This document shows positions 1 to 12,560 of a stretch of DNA of 64,000 bases, piece by piece. Numbering within the stretch: the first letter of the stretch is position 1; every line of letters begins with the position of its first letter. A program made the position numbers and the translations under genes. Source of the stretch: Cristatella mucedo. Lineage: Eukaryota; Bryozoa; Phylactolaemata; Cristatellidae. The stretch lies in NCBI GenBank assembly GCA_009760855.2, contig WPIO01000036.1, positions 2,961,001-3,025,000 on the forward strand. The letters run 5' to 3'. Below the pieces are notes generated by a model. The model was given only the letters and a program-made list of their open reading frames with translations, had not been told where the DNA came from and ran no database searches.

Positions 1-685
1 CAACTCACTGCTTACTGGCCTACCAGCATGTGCGATCAGGCGATTGCAGCTGGTGCAAAACTCTGCAGCTAGGCTTGTCTGTCGTGAGCGTCGCAGTTGC
101 CACATTACACCACTTCTCGCTGACCTGAAATGGCTACCAGTCAAGCAAGGGATTGACTTCAAGGTTTTGTCGCTCACCTTTAGGTCACTTATTTTAATTG
201 CTCCAACCTATCTATCTCTCAGATATACTACCCCATCAGGCCAAGCATCGTACCACCCGCTTTTCGGAATCCAACAGTCTACAAGTACCTCGTACAAACC
301 TCAAATCCTTTGGAGACCGTGCATTTAGTTCGTATGCTCCCAAAGCCTTGAACTCCCTCCCGACTTGCGTCAGAACATTCCCTGACTTAACCACATTTAA
401 AAGGAACTTAAAAACACACCTATTTAGGACAGCATTTAGTGGGTCCCTGCGATTCTTCCTTCATGTGCTTTGCGTGCTAACACTGTGCATGCTGCCGCTA
501 ACCACACTTGCATGCTGACCCTGTGCACGTCACCCCTAACCAAGTTATTTGTGTTGTCAAGCATGATATCACTCACCATTCAATCGCGTTTCCCTTTGCA
601 GCAGACGTAAAGCTCATAGAAAGAGATTGAGTTCTCTGAGGGCGCTTTATCAAGTGCATTATTATTATTATTATTATTATTAACA
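1..685 (+). mobile_element. CR1/L2-like LINE, 3' end (reverse transcriptase C-terminus and 3'UTR)
   Basis: Frames read LQLVQNSAARLVCRERRSC, LPHQAKHRTTRF, PRTNLKSFGDRAFSSYAPKA and FKRNLKTHLFRTAF, the C-terminal part of a non-LTR reverse transcriptase, with frame breaks. The 3'UTR follows and ends in (ATT)n at 660-682. The element continues beyond the left edge. This copy serves as reference for the family in the rest of the window. Confidence 0.9.
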
Positions 686-2770
686 CTTCCACAATTTTTC
701 GCAATGACAACTACTCTTCTGCTTCCGCCTGTGGCCCATCGTTTTCAGCCGCCCTGAGCTGCTACTTCCATGCTGCTCACTCCCCCGAGTGCCCTCCAGA
801 CTCGACTCCCTCTCAGACTCCCTCTCGACTCCCTCTCAGACTCCCTCACAGACTCTCTCTCTCAGACTCCCTCTCAGACTCCCTTGACTGCTCGCCCTCC
901 AGACTGGGCTATGCTATTGACTTTCTCTGTTTTGCGTGAGATGTAGCCTGATGACTACCATATTCGCACCGAAAACCGCTCACGTTTTGTGAGTGCCCCA
1001 TCGGAAATTCGCCCGCGTAGCACTCACTTAGTCTTAGAGGCGTTGTGGAGTTACAGATGGAGACTCGCTACATTACGTTCGAGCGTCGCGTGCTGCGCCC
1101 GCCTTCGTGATGACATCACTATCGGTCGACATAGGAGCCGATGCTGGCATTTTGCACATGCGGTGAGATAACTGCACGCAAATCTGAGAACACACTCGAC
1201 CAATTACCCAACTAGTCTTACAGCGACATAGCTTGCACAAGTCTAAAGTGGTAGAATGTCGGTCAAATCGACCGACGACGAAAAACATGTTCGATCTTGG
1301 AAATGAGCGACAATTGCTCTGCAATGGTTCAGGCCTTCGAGCGCAGCGTTAGAGTACATTTTGTATCTTCTCGTTCGGCCTTCTCGCACCTTTCTGACGC
1401 TCGCTCGCGGCTAACCCGCTCGCGAGAACAGCACGTTACCCGCTGGTTCGGGGTTTGAGTACCACAGCAGGCAGGCACCCTCCTTTCTGGTCAGATGCGA
1501 GTGAGCGGGAGCCGTGTGTAGCGGGAGCTGCTGACGCAGCTCTTTTCAACCGCTCCAGTTGAATGAAAATTTAAAACTCAGCTTTGACCTTGACTTATGC
1601 TCTCAACCTGCCAGACAGTGCGATCCTGCTGATCCAGAAGTTTTCCCTAAGTGAAAGGCTACCGCTGATTAAATCCCGCTGTCGAGTGCAAAACCCCCGC
1701 TCGAATGATGCCCCATAGAAGCCAAGGAACGGCGCGAGGCGACGACTCTTTGAGGCGAAGGCAACTCGAATCGATGATCGGCGCTGGTAATCAACCTCAA
1801 AATTTTCTTCAATCCCTTCAATTGGTACGCTCGAAAAGCGCAGAGAAGCTTACTTGGGCGCTGATTTCACGACTTCTCATGACAAGAGGACTTTTAAAAT
1901 GGAAGCCCGCCCGTTCCTCGCCCCATGCGCCGGGTTCAAGCGAATTCTCTTCAGCGTGCATGTGAGCGCTGTCATGGCGCACTGTCAGCCAACTGGCGAC
2001 GTGTGGGGTTCTAGCGCCCGGAAAGGCATTGGATGCTCTCCGAGCGCTATGCACTACCTCTTTTTGAAAAGCCGCAAAAGGCTCGCGGCGCCTCTTCAAT
2101 TTCCACCAGCTCTGCCGTGCCACACCTCGCTCGCCACACTCTCTGGCTGCCCGTTCGCTGCACTGAGAACAGAATAGAATGAGAATATGAGAATGAGAAA
2201 GCCTATCAATACGCTGTTAATATTAAATTAATATTAAAAATATAAAATAAATAAACAAATAAAATAAATAAAAACAAAACAAAACAAGATGAAATTAATA
2301 TTAACATTATACATTAATATTAATATTAAATAACAATATTAATATTAATATTCTCTTTTTGCCCACTCTGCGCAGCAAGCTCTAGCCAATAGCCAATAGC
2401 CACGGCACGGACTCCTGTCGATGGTGGGGGTGCGTGGTAGGCGGGGCTGGCGTGCTGAAGTGGATGCGGCCATGTCACTTAGGCGATCTGGCGACCTGCC
2501 ATCACCAGGCCAACAGCGGTCAGCTGACCGCACACGCCCCGACAAAAGCTGCCGCATTCTGACATTAGACTTTTATGGCTTTTGAATAAGATCTTTTTTT
2601 ATAGCGCTCTAGAGAGAACTAAATCACTTTCCAGGCTCTTATCTTGTGCTGAAAAGCGTGACTGGACCGAGCGTTCGCGGGTGAGAGTTACGTTTTTGAA
2701 TAGCCGTAAGTCGTCGTGGTCGTTTGAGCTTTGCAACTTCGTTACTATTTACGCAGCACCGGATACGGCT
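686..2770. other. No gene seen
   Basis: CT-rich CTCAGACTCCC repeats at 800-900, a short dispersed motif at 935-985, and AT-rich low complexity at 2,216-2,352. Short frames here show no family resemblance. Confidence 0.6.
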
Positions 2771-2811
2771 AGTCAAAGAGTCAAGCGAAGTCGGTTGCAC
2801 GCAGCCCGACG

Positions 2812-2955
2812 TGCATGTTTGGCCCAGCGGTCAAGGTGCTTGCCCCGGGGACCTGGGGTCTGGCCGAGGTCGTGGGCTGGAACCCCGTGGCAAATGAGAA
2901 GCGCCCGGATACAGATTATGTTCTCATAGGAAGCTACGTGCAAATGAATTGCGCA
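2812..2955 (+). mobile_element. SINE-A, diverged
   Basis: TTTGGCCCAGCGGTCAAGGT head, GTCGTGGGCTGGAACCCC B box, and AAGCGCCCGGATACAGATTA tail ending near CAAATGAATTGC. Confidence 0.75.
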
Positions 2956-2959
2956 TACA

Positions 2960-3543
2960 TCACACATGTAACGCCGCTCAGACGGATATCGCGCTCTGAC
3001 GGCGGAGAAGGTTCTCGAGCCGCACGGCAGGCAGCTACCAGCGCGGCCTCGCTTTGCCAACGCGTTTCGCCGTGTTTCGCGCTCGGCAATAATTCTGCGA
3101 AATTACCGTCTCGCTAAAATGGGGCGCTGATAAAAGCTGCTCGCGGCAACACAAGTCGACCGAAGGAGCCCCGTCAGCTTCCACCACTCGAGCGGCGGAT
3201 ACAGTCGAGCCGCCTACGCCGGACTGCGTGGTAAGCGCCCGCGCGCGCACCGCCCAGCGCCGCAAGAGCTCGGAAGCGGAAGCGGAAGCGCGTGCGCCAT
3301 CGACTCCGCCGCGCGCTCGCCGTGCGCGGCGAGCGCGCGCCGGTCTGCCGAGGCGACGAAGTGCGCGCGCGCCGGCGCGAAGTGTGACGAGCGGGACCGC
3401 TGGCGTGGCGCGTTCGCTGGAGTCGTGCGGGTCGGCTTCCGTTCGGGTCGCGCGCGTCGGCCGCTGCGACGCCCGCGCAGCCGCCGGCGGGGAGCGTCGA
3501 GACGTCGGCCTTGAGGTCGAGGTCGACGACCGGAAGCGGAGGA
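2960..3543. other. GC-rich 3' flank of GPB5
   Basis: Probable 3'UTR and downstream flank of GPB5 on the minus strand. Long frames reflect GC composition; no AATAAA noticed. Confidence 0.4.
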
Positions 3544-3762
3544 CTAGAGCAGCTCGCACTTGCTCCTGAGCTCGTTGCACGTCCTGCACTCGCAGTCGCT
3601 CGCGTCGGACACGACGGCCCGCTCGAAGGACGCCGCCGTCGCCGCGGCAGCAGCGGCGGAGTGCTGGGAGCAGTGCCTCAGCTCCACCACGCGGTCGGCG
3701 CGAGCTCGGTAGGCGCACACGGGATGGCGTCGCTCCGTGTACGGCGGTCTCGCTATGCCAGC
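3544..3762 (-). CDS. GPB5: Glycoprotein hormone beta-5 (thyrostimulin beta), exon 2
   Basis: Starts in phase 0 after the acceptor CTGTCTCTATCGCCAG and runs to a stop at 3,544-3,546. Encodes ARPPYTERRHPVCAYRA, VVELRHCSQH, an alanine-rich insert, then SDASDCECRTCNELRSKCEL. The pattern PPY.E..H.VC.Y and C.C..C......C is the GPB5 C-terminal half. With exon 1 there are ten cysteines, as in vertebrate GPB5, and 139 residues in total. The local sequence is strongly GC-rich, so long shadow frames exist in the other registers. The intron (3,763-9,075) holds LINE remnants and a large GA array. Confidence 0.9.
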   Translation of the reverse strand, partial: AGIARPPYTERRHPVCAYRARADRVVELRHCSQHSAAAAAATAASFERAVVSDASDCECRTCNELRSKCELL

Positions 3763-5190
3763 CTGGCGATAGAGACAGTAAATCGTCGGGGCGCGCGCGC
3801 TCGCTCGCTCGCTCGCTCGCCATTGCCGCGCCACGCATCCCAGATTGTCAGCCGGTGCCGCTAGACCGGTCGTCTGGGTGCCGGGGAGGCGCGCGAAGAG
3901 CGCGGTGACTGGGGAAGCCCTGGCAGCGCGAGCGGCGCGCCTGCCTCGTCTTCCCTCCTCCCCCTCCGAGAGCAATCGCCCGATTCGTTTGTTTTAGGCC
4001 TGAGCGGTTAAGCGATACCGTTGGGCTTTATCGTCCGTAGTCAAGCGGAGCTCCGAACGAACTGCTGAACACGGCGGGGCCTGCACTTTTGACCGGCGAG
4101 AGGCTAGACTCGGCAAAGCTACGGCATTTACGTGTCGCACCGACGGTGCAAGCGAGCGCTTGGGATCAGAGTGGCGCCGAGATAACTGAAAGGCACTCCG
4201 AGATGCGGTCGGACAAACTTAAGGGTACATTTTCAAGAAAATGCCGAGAGAATTAATTCAGCAGGCGAAAATTGTTTTAGCGTACCTTTCAATTGACCAA
4301 AATTTAAAAAATGGCATGGCATTGGGTGTTAAAAATTTAAACGTGAGTTAAGCTGCGATTGTAAATAGCTGCAGTAGTTAATTTCTGATTTCGGTCGGAT
4401 AATTTTTTGCCGTGCCTGTCAACAAACGTCTTTGGATTTTATATCGTGCAATCACAGAAATCAATAGCAAACATGATTTCTTGAAATACAAAATAAGCTA
4501 ATGCAGCGATTTATAAGCGAAGCTGATTTAACATTTCAAATTTCAGATTGAGCCGTGCATAGTTGGCCGTATTACGGAATTTACAAGGCAAAAAGCTACA
4601 CTGTAACTAAAGCGTTTTTAAAAGTAACATACACGCTCCTCAATAAGTTGGAAACATTTACTTCGATGGACCAAGATTTAGCAGGTTGATACTCAAATTG
4701 TGTATAATGCAGTGGTTGGTAAACTTGTAATCTGTAGATATGTTTGTACCGATTGAATTCCAGATTAGGCACAGTTGAAATATTAATTTTCTTTCTTGTA
4801 TTTGAAAGTCCTCAAAACTTCCGATTTCATTTTCAGCACGTGTTTCTTTTGAAAAGAACCCTTAGCAACTATTCAATTGCTGACCAAATTTTCTCAGTAT
4901 TTCTCGACATTTACCCTTAAAATAAATGATAAATATAAGAAGGATTTAAAGGATTCAGTGCATGTTAGTAACCAAGGGCTGCTACTAAAACGTGGTCTAA
5001 AGTGTATTATTATTAATATGTATTTTTCATATGAATATGATTTCATATCATATGATTTCATATTTCATTATGTATATTTTTTATTCTTGTCTCAGATGGA
5101 TGCTTGTGTAATTTTGCAAGCTTATCAACTGATGACACCTTGCTTGTCATTTAGGAACAATGCCCAAATCGGGGCTGTTTAGCTAAGTGT
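3763..5190. other. GPB5 intron, repeat-poor part
   Basis: CGCT repeats near 3,795-3,820 upstream of the exon 2 acceptor, then AT-rich unremarkable sequence. Nothing else seen. Confidence 0.55.
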
Positions 5191-5204
5191 ATGACAACCA
5201 AGCC

Positions 5205-5710
5205 AGTTCTCGCCTTTGTGAAATCGCGTTTACATTATTGCAACTCCCTTTACTCCGAACTCTCGGCCAGTCCTTTTAGTCGTCAAAGCTGGTGCAAAGC
5301 TCAGCGGGTCTTCTGGCCTGTCATCAACGGTGCAGTTGCCTCATCAACCCACTTCCGTTTTAGGTTCACTGGTTTCCATTTCAAGCATCGAATCGCTACA
5401 GGTCGCTATGCTCGCAAGCAGCAGCCTATCTATCCGCCGTCCTTGCTCTAGAGAAGCAAGGACGGCGGATAGATAGGCTGTTGCTTGCGAGTGCTCACAC
5501 ATCACACACTCGTCAATATAAGGCCATCTGAATGCCAACAGTACTAAGTTAAAAAAATCCTTTGGTCATCCAGTCTTTCGCTCGCCCTCGATAGAACTCT
5601 GAAATTCTCTTCCGGGTGGCGTTACTACCTGCGATGATGCTATATCCTGTAGGTTTCGGCTCAAGACGCATCGGTTCCAGTAAAATTTCCTTGCCCCAGT
5701 GAAATTGGTC
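5205..5710 (+). mobile_element. LINE remnant interrupted by a hairpin
   Basis: KSRLHYCNSLYSELSASPFS matches the family's reverse-transcriptase C-terminus; beyond the hairpin, RFRLKTHRFQ matches FKRNLKTHLFR. Strongly decayed. The middle of the element is replaced by an inverted repeat at 5,411-5,491. Confidence 0.65.
5411..5491. repeat. Long near-perfect hairpin, 37-bp arms
   Basis: Arms 5,411-5,447 and 5,455-5,491 are reverse complements with one mismatch, around a short CTCTAGAG centre. The left arm begins CTCGCAAGCAGCAGCC and the right arm ends TTGCTTGCGAG. Confidence 0.95.
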
Positions 5711-5812
5711 TTTTTAGTTCCACGGTGCTCTCCTTAAAATCTAAAAACATATTACTTTTTAGTCTAGCGTCGTATGAGAACTGCATCACAATCCAGGTGT
5801 TCTACGTATGCC

Positions 5813-5990
5813 GAAGGGCTCGACCCCACCACCTCGGTCGCAATAGGCGAGCACCGTACCCCTGGGCCAAATCATTGAGTATACGGGCACAATAACAATA
5901 ATAATACATTGATTAAGCGCCCTTAGAGAACTCTATCTCTTTATAGGCCCTTTGCATTTGCTGAGCATGATTCAGTGCATGTTTCTAGCC
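5813..5990 (-). mobile_element. SINE-A head fragment followed by LINE tail fragment
   Basis: 5,813-5,878 reads in reverse as a SINE-A tRNA-like head (GGGCTCGACCCC, GAGCACCGTACCCCTGGGCC). From 5,889 an (AAT)n run and AGCGCCCTTAGAGAACTC mark the 3' end of a minus-oriented LINE, soon truncated. Confidence 0.55.
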
Positions 5991-6712
5991 ACAGGTCTCA
6001 AAAAACCAGCAGCTTTTCATGTTTTCCTCAGCATGCTAGCTTAAGCATGATACTGTTTGCTTTCGCATGCATGCTGAAGGAGAGAGCTAGAGTTCTCTTA
6101 GGGTTCCACACCAAAGACCTACTATTACTAGTGGCAGTATTTGATTACTGCTTCGATTTCGCGGGTTAATTCGGCAGGGACAGGAATTGATCGAGGGCAC
6201 TGAAGTGGAGCAAGCGCGGCAAGTGTAAGGGTTCACTGGGTAGGTTACCTTGCGCTTAAATATCTATGTTTCTTTCAAAGGATAAGTCTGAACGATTCGA
6301 TAGATCACCGCATGGACGTCGAGTGATGGCGACCTGATAGTAGTCGTGGAAACGGCCGATGGTCGGAACTCGCATTTGGTGATTTTGCATCCGTGATTCA
6401 GCTACAGCTATATACAGATCTTAACTGTGATGGATTGCTAAGATGGACAATGACCCTCGTTTTTCAGTTGGCGGAAAATTAGTTTTGATCTTGTGTATGT
6501 TTTTCAAGCTTGCGTTTAGTATTTTTAGGTGGCTTGGTGTCAGCTGTAAACCGTAGGTTATTTTGGTGAGGACACACTTGGCATAGAGCTAAAGGACACA
6601 CATCTTTGTTCAAATAGTTGCCTTCGTTTTGTTTTGTAGTTCAGGCTGTGAGAGAAGACCGGATGGAAGTTTAAACAGAAAGTAAAGGTCGGATGTAAGA
6701 TGTAAGCTAAAT

Positions 6713-7790
6713 AATAATAATAATAATGCACTTGATAAAGCGCCCTCAGAGAACTCAATCTCTTTCTAGGCGCTTTACATTTGCAGCAAAGGGAAACGCG
6801 ATTGAATGGTGAGTAATAGCATGCTTGATAAACAGCATGAAAAACTTGGTTAGGGGTGACATGTACCGGGTCAACCTGCAAATGTGGTTAGTGGCACCAT
6901 GCACAGTGTCAGCACACATAAGCACAGGAAGGACGAATCACAGGGACCCACTAAATGGTGTCCTAAATAGGTGTGTTTTTAAGTTCTTTGTAAATGTGGT
7001 CAAGTCAGGGATGTTCTGATGCAAGTCAGGAGTGAGTTCCAGGCTTTGGGAGCATACGAACTAAATGCACGGTCTCCAAAGGATTTGAGGTCTGTACGAG
7101 GTGCTGGTATACTGTTGGATTCCAAAAAGCGTGTGGTACGATGCTTAGCCCGGTGGGGGAGTATATCGGAGAGATAGGCTGGAGCCAAAGAATGAAGGGA
7201 CCTAAAAGTGAGCGACAAAACCTTAAAGTCAATCCGTTACTTGACTGGTAGCCAGTGCAGGTCGGCGAGAAGTGGAGTAATGTGGCAACTGCGACGCTCA
7301 CGACAGACAAGCCTAGCTGGGGAGTTTTGCACTAACTGTAATTGCCTGATTGCACATGCCGGTGGGCCAGCAAGCGGTGAGTTACAGAAGCCAAGACGGG
7401 ATATCACAAATGCATGGACCAACTTAAACGTGGTCTCCTTATCTAAACAAGCCCAAATTTTAGAAATGTTATGTAGCTGAAAGTAGGCAGACTTGATTGT
7501 GGAGCTGAAGTGGTCGTTTAACGAGAGGTCACTTTGGAACATGACACCTAGATTTAGAGCTGATTCAACGGGAGATATGCCGGCAGAGACAATTTTGAGC
7601 GTCGGCCTTTCCAATTTCTGAATCACACTGGGTTCGCCCGTAACTAGTTAGTTAGTTTTATCATCGTTTAGTTTTAGAAAATTTGCTGCTATTTATGTGC
7701 GGATGTCACCAATACATGTAGCAAGGGAGTTGAGAGAATTCGAGGTGCTCGTAGGCTGGGAGGAATCAAAGCGAAGGTACAAGGTTCAAG
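6713..7790 (-). mobile_element. LINE copy, one of the longest (about 1.1 kb)
   Basis: From the 3' (AAT)n end at 6,713 through the tail hairpin, 3'UTR, reverse-transcriptase C-terminus (LHWLPVK, PRTDLKSFGDRAFSSYAPKA, ISKIWACLDKETTFKLVHAF) to the [10 protein letters not shown] region near 7,680. Several frame shifts; not functional. Confidence 0.9.
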
Positions 7791-8435
7791 CAGAAGACAA
7801 GGTCCTTTGGTGGAATTCGGTTCTGAGCAGAGAAAAAAGAGAGAAAGCTGTTTCTCTGCCGACAGCATCTGTATCAAATGTCTGCACGTTTTCATATCCG
7901 CAAGCAATTTTTGATACCAAAATAATTGTGCATCGTAGAGTGAATCAGATCCCTGCATTGTCGGATGTGTGAAAATAGATAGACAGTGTGAAATCATAGG
8001 AGAATATGTATTCAAATAAGCTATCGATCCTTGGAGTGAAGGGATCAAGCATCTCAGCTAGAAGAGTAAATGAATCAGCCAGGTTGCAGAATTAGGAATC
8101 GACCACAGAGATGACAGTGGCATTTCAATAGGCGCACATTAAAGCTAAGGATGCGGCTATGAATTCAATGGATGGCGGGAAACTTGCCCTCAATAGCTGT
8201 CGTACTCTTAACTATTGAAGTCAATAGGAGCAAGTGAATCCCCTCTTTATTCCATTTTCATGTTTTATTCATTTTGTTACAGCTCACCGCTGAGTACTGG
8301 CTTTTTATTAGTATATTTAGGGTACCCTACAGTCTTCATCCAGAAAGATTAGGGTTAGATCAGCATTCGCTAATGTTTTGCCTTGGTATTGGGTAACGGA
8401 CACTATCATCTCCGTCTATGGAAGAGAGAAGACCA

Positions 8436-8894
<459 letters not shown>

Positions 8895-9075
8895 AAGCAA
8901 ACCGACAGCAAACGAGTCTAGTCCGGTTTGACTCTAGTGCTACAGGCGAATCTTTCCTGTCCGCTGTACAAGACGCGAAGGATGGCCATAGTCTCTGCCG
9001 CCGCATAAGTGAGGCAGTTGGATAAGTCGATCTTAAAAAACAGTATTACTTCTCGAATGCGGTGATGCGACTCAC

Positions 9076-9276
9076 CTCCCACGATTCACAGCGACCCCAG
9101 CAAGCTTGCACCTCCACCATGCCCCAGCAATTCTCTGATGTCACGTTGAAAGTGTACTTCCTTACATGGCATGCCAACGTGGTCGTCGAGTGCACGAGGT
9201 CCAGAAACGTGCGTCCTGGCTGACCAGTCACTCCGACGCCGAGCGTAAAGGTGAAGATTACAAGGGTGGCAAGCAT
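9076..9276 (-). CDS. GPB5: Glycoprotein hormone beta-5 (thyrostimulin beta), exon 1
   Basis: GPB5 is a secreted cystine-knot subunit that pairs with GPA2 and signals through an LGR-type receptor. From the ATG at 9,274-9,276 there is a signal peptide (MLATLVIFTFTLGVGVTG) and then LACHVRKYTFNVTSENCWG and ACWGRCESWE. CWGRCE(S/T)WE is the CXGXC knot signature characteristic of GPB5; one N-glycosylation sequon (NVT) is present. The exon ends phase 0 at GAG|GTGAGT. An in-frame ATG 11 codons upstream (9,309) would lengthen the signal peptide. I prefer 9,276 because a compact signal sequence begins there, but both starts are possible. Confidence 0.9.
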
Positions 9277-9506
9277 CTGCAAGTAGGACTCACTTACCAG
9301 CAGCCACATTGGTGACACGAGAACACCAAGACTGTGCTTGGTCTGCAGCCAGACGAATTCGCTGCTGAGCTTGCACGTGCATGTAGACTTGTAGTTATTC
9401 ATGATGGTGCAAGCGTGTATTCGCGAGCACACACAAGGACACACAACGCACATGCACACAAGCAGATTTGCACATTCCTCAGCACAAACAGAACGAACAC
9501 ACACGC

Positions 9507-9515
9507 TTATATAAA
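9507..9515 (-). promoter_or_regulatory. Possible TATA box upstream of GPB5
   Basis: TTTATATAAG on the minus strand, about 230 bases upstream of the GPB5 ATG. Position is plausible for a promoter with a 5'UTR near 200 bases, but the motif is near-palindromic and common in this AT/CA-rich stretch. Confidence 0.25.
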
Positions 9516-9837
9516 CGCGGGCTCATGCTAGTAGTTCCTGTCAAGCATACACAGGCGCACCAGTGCATACGAGCACATTTGGCTCTCCGCAGGCGTATAC
9601 ATACGTCACCTCTATACATACGCGGCAGCCGATTCAATGGTGGCCGCCGTATCGATTACCTCGGTGCATTATTGATACTTATGAGCCATTATGCAACTTT
9701 GCTGATATCTTTTTGTGAATTATTTCGCATGATTAACTCAATGCACCGGCTTGATATCATGACTCACTGCCAACGACTTAGTATAGAGATTGAGATTTAG
9801 ACAAAGGGAAGAGAGGCGTCTGCCAAGACCGGACAGC

Positions 9838-9903
9838 GGGAGAGAAGAGAGAGTGAGAGAGAGAGAAGAGGGAGAAGAGAGAGAGAGTGAGAGAAGAGAG
9901 AGA

Positions 9904-9945
<42 letters not shown>

Positions 9946-9963
9946 GAGGGAGAGAGAGAGAAA
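9838..9963. repeat. GA-rich microsatellite
   Basis: Imperfect GAGAGA with GGGA and GTGA variants, 5' of the GPB5 gene. Confidence 0.95.
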
Positions 9964-9999
9964 GTAAGTAAGTATAGTGAGTAAGCTACTAAAAGTCAC

Positions 10000-12560
10000 C
10001 GGAATCAGGGAGACAACGAAGAAAGCAAGGTGACATCGGGCTGATATGGACTGACAATCGCTTGCCGTCAGTCAGCCTGCTAGTTTATTCGTGCGTCCAG
10101 TAGCAGACCGAGAGCTGGAGTGCTGGCGGCGGCAGCTTCGGGATGTCTCTACATTTACTTATGTTGAACGGCCGATGGCCGCTTTAGACCATCCAATTTT
10201 ATTCCTGATCCATTCCCTTGATTGCGGCTGCTTTCACTGTATTTCCAGGTCATAGAGCGACCTTGTCTCAATCCCTGGTGCTAGTATCTTGCTAAATCTC
10301 TAAGAAAACAAACCACTTCACCCTTCGACGAGAGCTCTTGCGTCTGAAGGAGGTGAACCCTTCAAGTTTCGTCCGTTAAGAGCACTACCAGAGGCACTAA
10401 AGACACATCGCGGACGTCTCTATTTGGTCAGTAACTCTGACCCCGGTGAGTCACAAAGTTCCCCTATTCAAACCCAGAAGCTGGTAAGAGGTTTTGCCGA
10501 TTTATTGACATCCACAACGATCCGGCGGTATGCGTTAACAATGCAGCACTCTTACGATGGCAGCAACCGGAATGAACACTGTCCCAAAAGTGTCGGTCCC
10601 AGGTCCAAGGGTCGGAGAAATTTTCCGCCCATTCGTGGTTGTGGGTTGCATTTGCTAAGCCAACTTCCTGATGTCTATTCTCTATTGAGAATGCTGCTCC
10701 TGCAACATGCATCAACTGAGGATGGCTAACTGATGAATCAACTAAGAATGATGAGGTTCCATGTTGCTAAGGAGCCGATCACCGATGCGTCGTTAGAAGC
10801 TGTGTCTGTATGTGTTCTGCCGCTAGGTGATCCAGGTCTAGCCGCCGGTGCGCAGGAGTAGGCGAATCTATAGTAGCTGACCTTAGCCCGTCGAATGCTA
10901 GCACCTAATGGCCAAAGAGCTGCAAAAACTATTTATGTCCGTAGCTACACAACTGTACATTATAAGCAATAGTGTTCTGATTGCCCGAGTGATTCCGTGA
11001 TACGTTATTAAAATGTCTAATTCGCCACATCCGCAGCGATATTCACAACATAACAAGAAAGAAATCCCTGCGTGCTTATTGCTGTCGAATCCTTTAAGCG
11101 TGAAGGGTCGCGAAAAGTCTCTCTTGTTCGGCAAGTAGAAAAAATGCATCAAGTACGTGTTTCTTATTTGTGAGCGCACGAGGAGGACCGTAAACAAGAC
11201 TGCGTTTATAGAAATGCCCAATGCAACCGGTCACTGGTCCCAGCAGAGAGCTCATTCATCAGAGCAGCGGGGCGTTCGATGATCACCGCCGTCACCTACT
11301 TACTTTACAGCACCCTTTTGCAGAGATTAGTACGTCGACTTATTGCAGATGCCTGAGTTCTTAGATGACAATTCGAGCATTTAACTACCGTAGCCGTAGC
11401 CTGTGGGCCCGGAAAGTTTCAGTGAGATTTACACATACTGTATGTATAGTGTAATAAGAATATTAGTAATGATAATAATGTGTGACAGTGCTGAAGTGGA
11501 GCCATTCACCAGTCGCTAGTCGAGAAAATTACTGTGTTTAATAACGTAGCCGACAAACAGAGCGTGGACCGTAGCGAATACGGACAAAGAATAAGTGACA
11601 AACAAGTCCGATATGTAGTAGCCCTAAATAGTTACTATTGGCTGAGCCAGCCATCATGCATACTAATCTTAATACTATTGGCTCCTTTTCATGATCACGC
11701 ACTGATCAGCCGTAGCTGATGTGGCCTTGGCCAAGGTGCCTAGGTAGTGGGGACGTTCAGCGCATAAGCAGTGGTCTGCAGCTTCAAAAGCAGATGCGGT
11801 CGGTGTCCGGAGTCAGCCAGTGCTGCATTGCAGGTCAAAGTGAAACCGCCCGCTGGCTGCAAAGCGCACTCAGCCAACAGATAGCACATTTGTTATGTTA
11901 TACCCTCGGAGAACTCGATATCTTTCTAGGCAGCTTGCATTTTTCTAGGCAGTTTGCAGTGAAGGGAGCAGAGTGCGAAGTCCGGCAGCACGACAAACCT
12001 CAGGTGGTCTGTCTCGGGGCAAACTCTAAATCTGAGATTCGGAAGTGGTTACTGATATCGCCGGTAGATGTTAAACGTTCAGATTACGTTCAACCCTTAT
12101 CTAGTCATGCCCCGGTTTTCGAGGAACGAGAATACTTGAGAGGCACGAGGCATTCGTTAGAGACAGTAATTTCAAAACGCTGAGCAGCCTGAGGTCGTTT
12201 TTCGCGAGACTGCACGACTAAAAGGAATTTCGCCACGAGCGGAAAGCGTTCTCACATAATCTTAGTTAACTAGCTTAGAGTACCTTGCTTTTAATTAACT
12301 ATTGCTTATTGCTTTCCTTGCGGCGAATTTTAAGCGCCCGAATAGATTCAGTCATCACGGGATTCTTATCAAAAGATTTATTACGTCGGTCAACAAATTA
12401 TTACAAAAGGCATAGTACAAAAAATAAAATTTGGTCGTATGTGAGCAATTTTGTGTACTCAACATGAATGTGACCATTGAATTGTAAAATTGGCTCTACT
12501 TTTTGTAATCTGTGATAAATTAATGTTACGCATGCCAAAATGCATGCCGATAGTAATAGG
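10000..12560. other. Intergenic, no gene seen
   Basis: Between the GPB5 5' region and the decayed gene. Short frames have no recognisable motif. A stretch near 11,905-11,950 (CTCGGAGAACTCGATATC, TTTCTAGGCAG) may be a very old LINE tail. Confidence 0.5.

Noticed and set aside
3035-3975. 267-codon Arg/Ala-rich frame overlapping GPB5 exon 2
   Set aside because: Shadow frame caused by high GC; the GPB5 frame has the conserved cysteines and splice acceptor.
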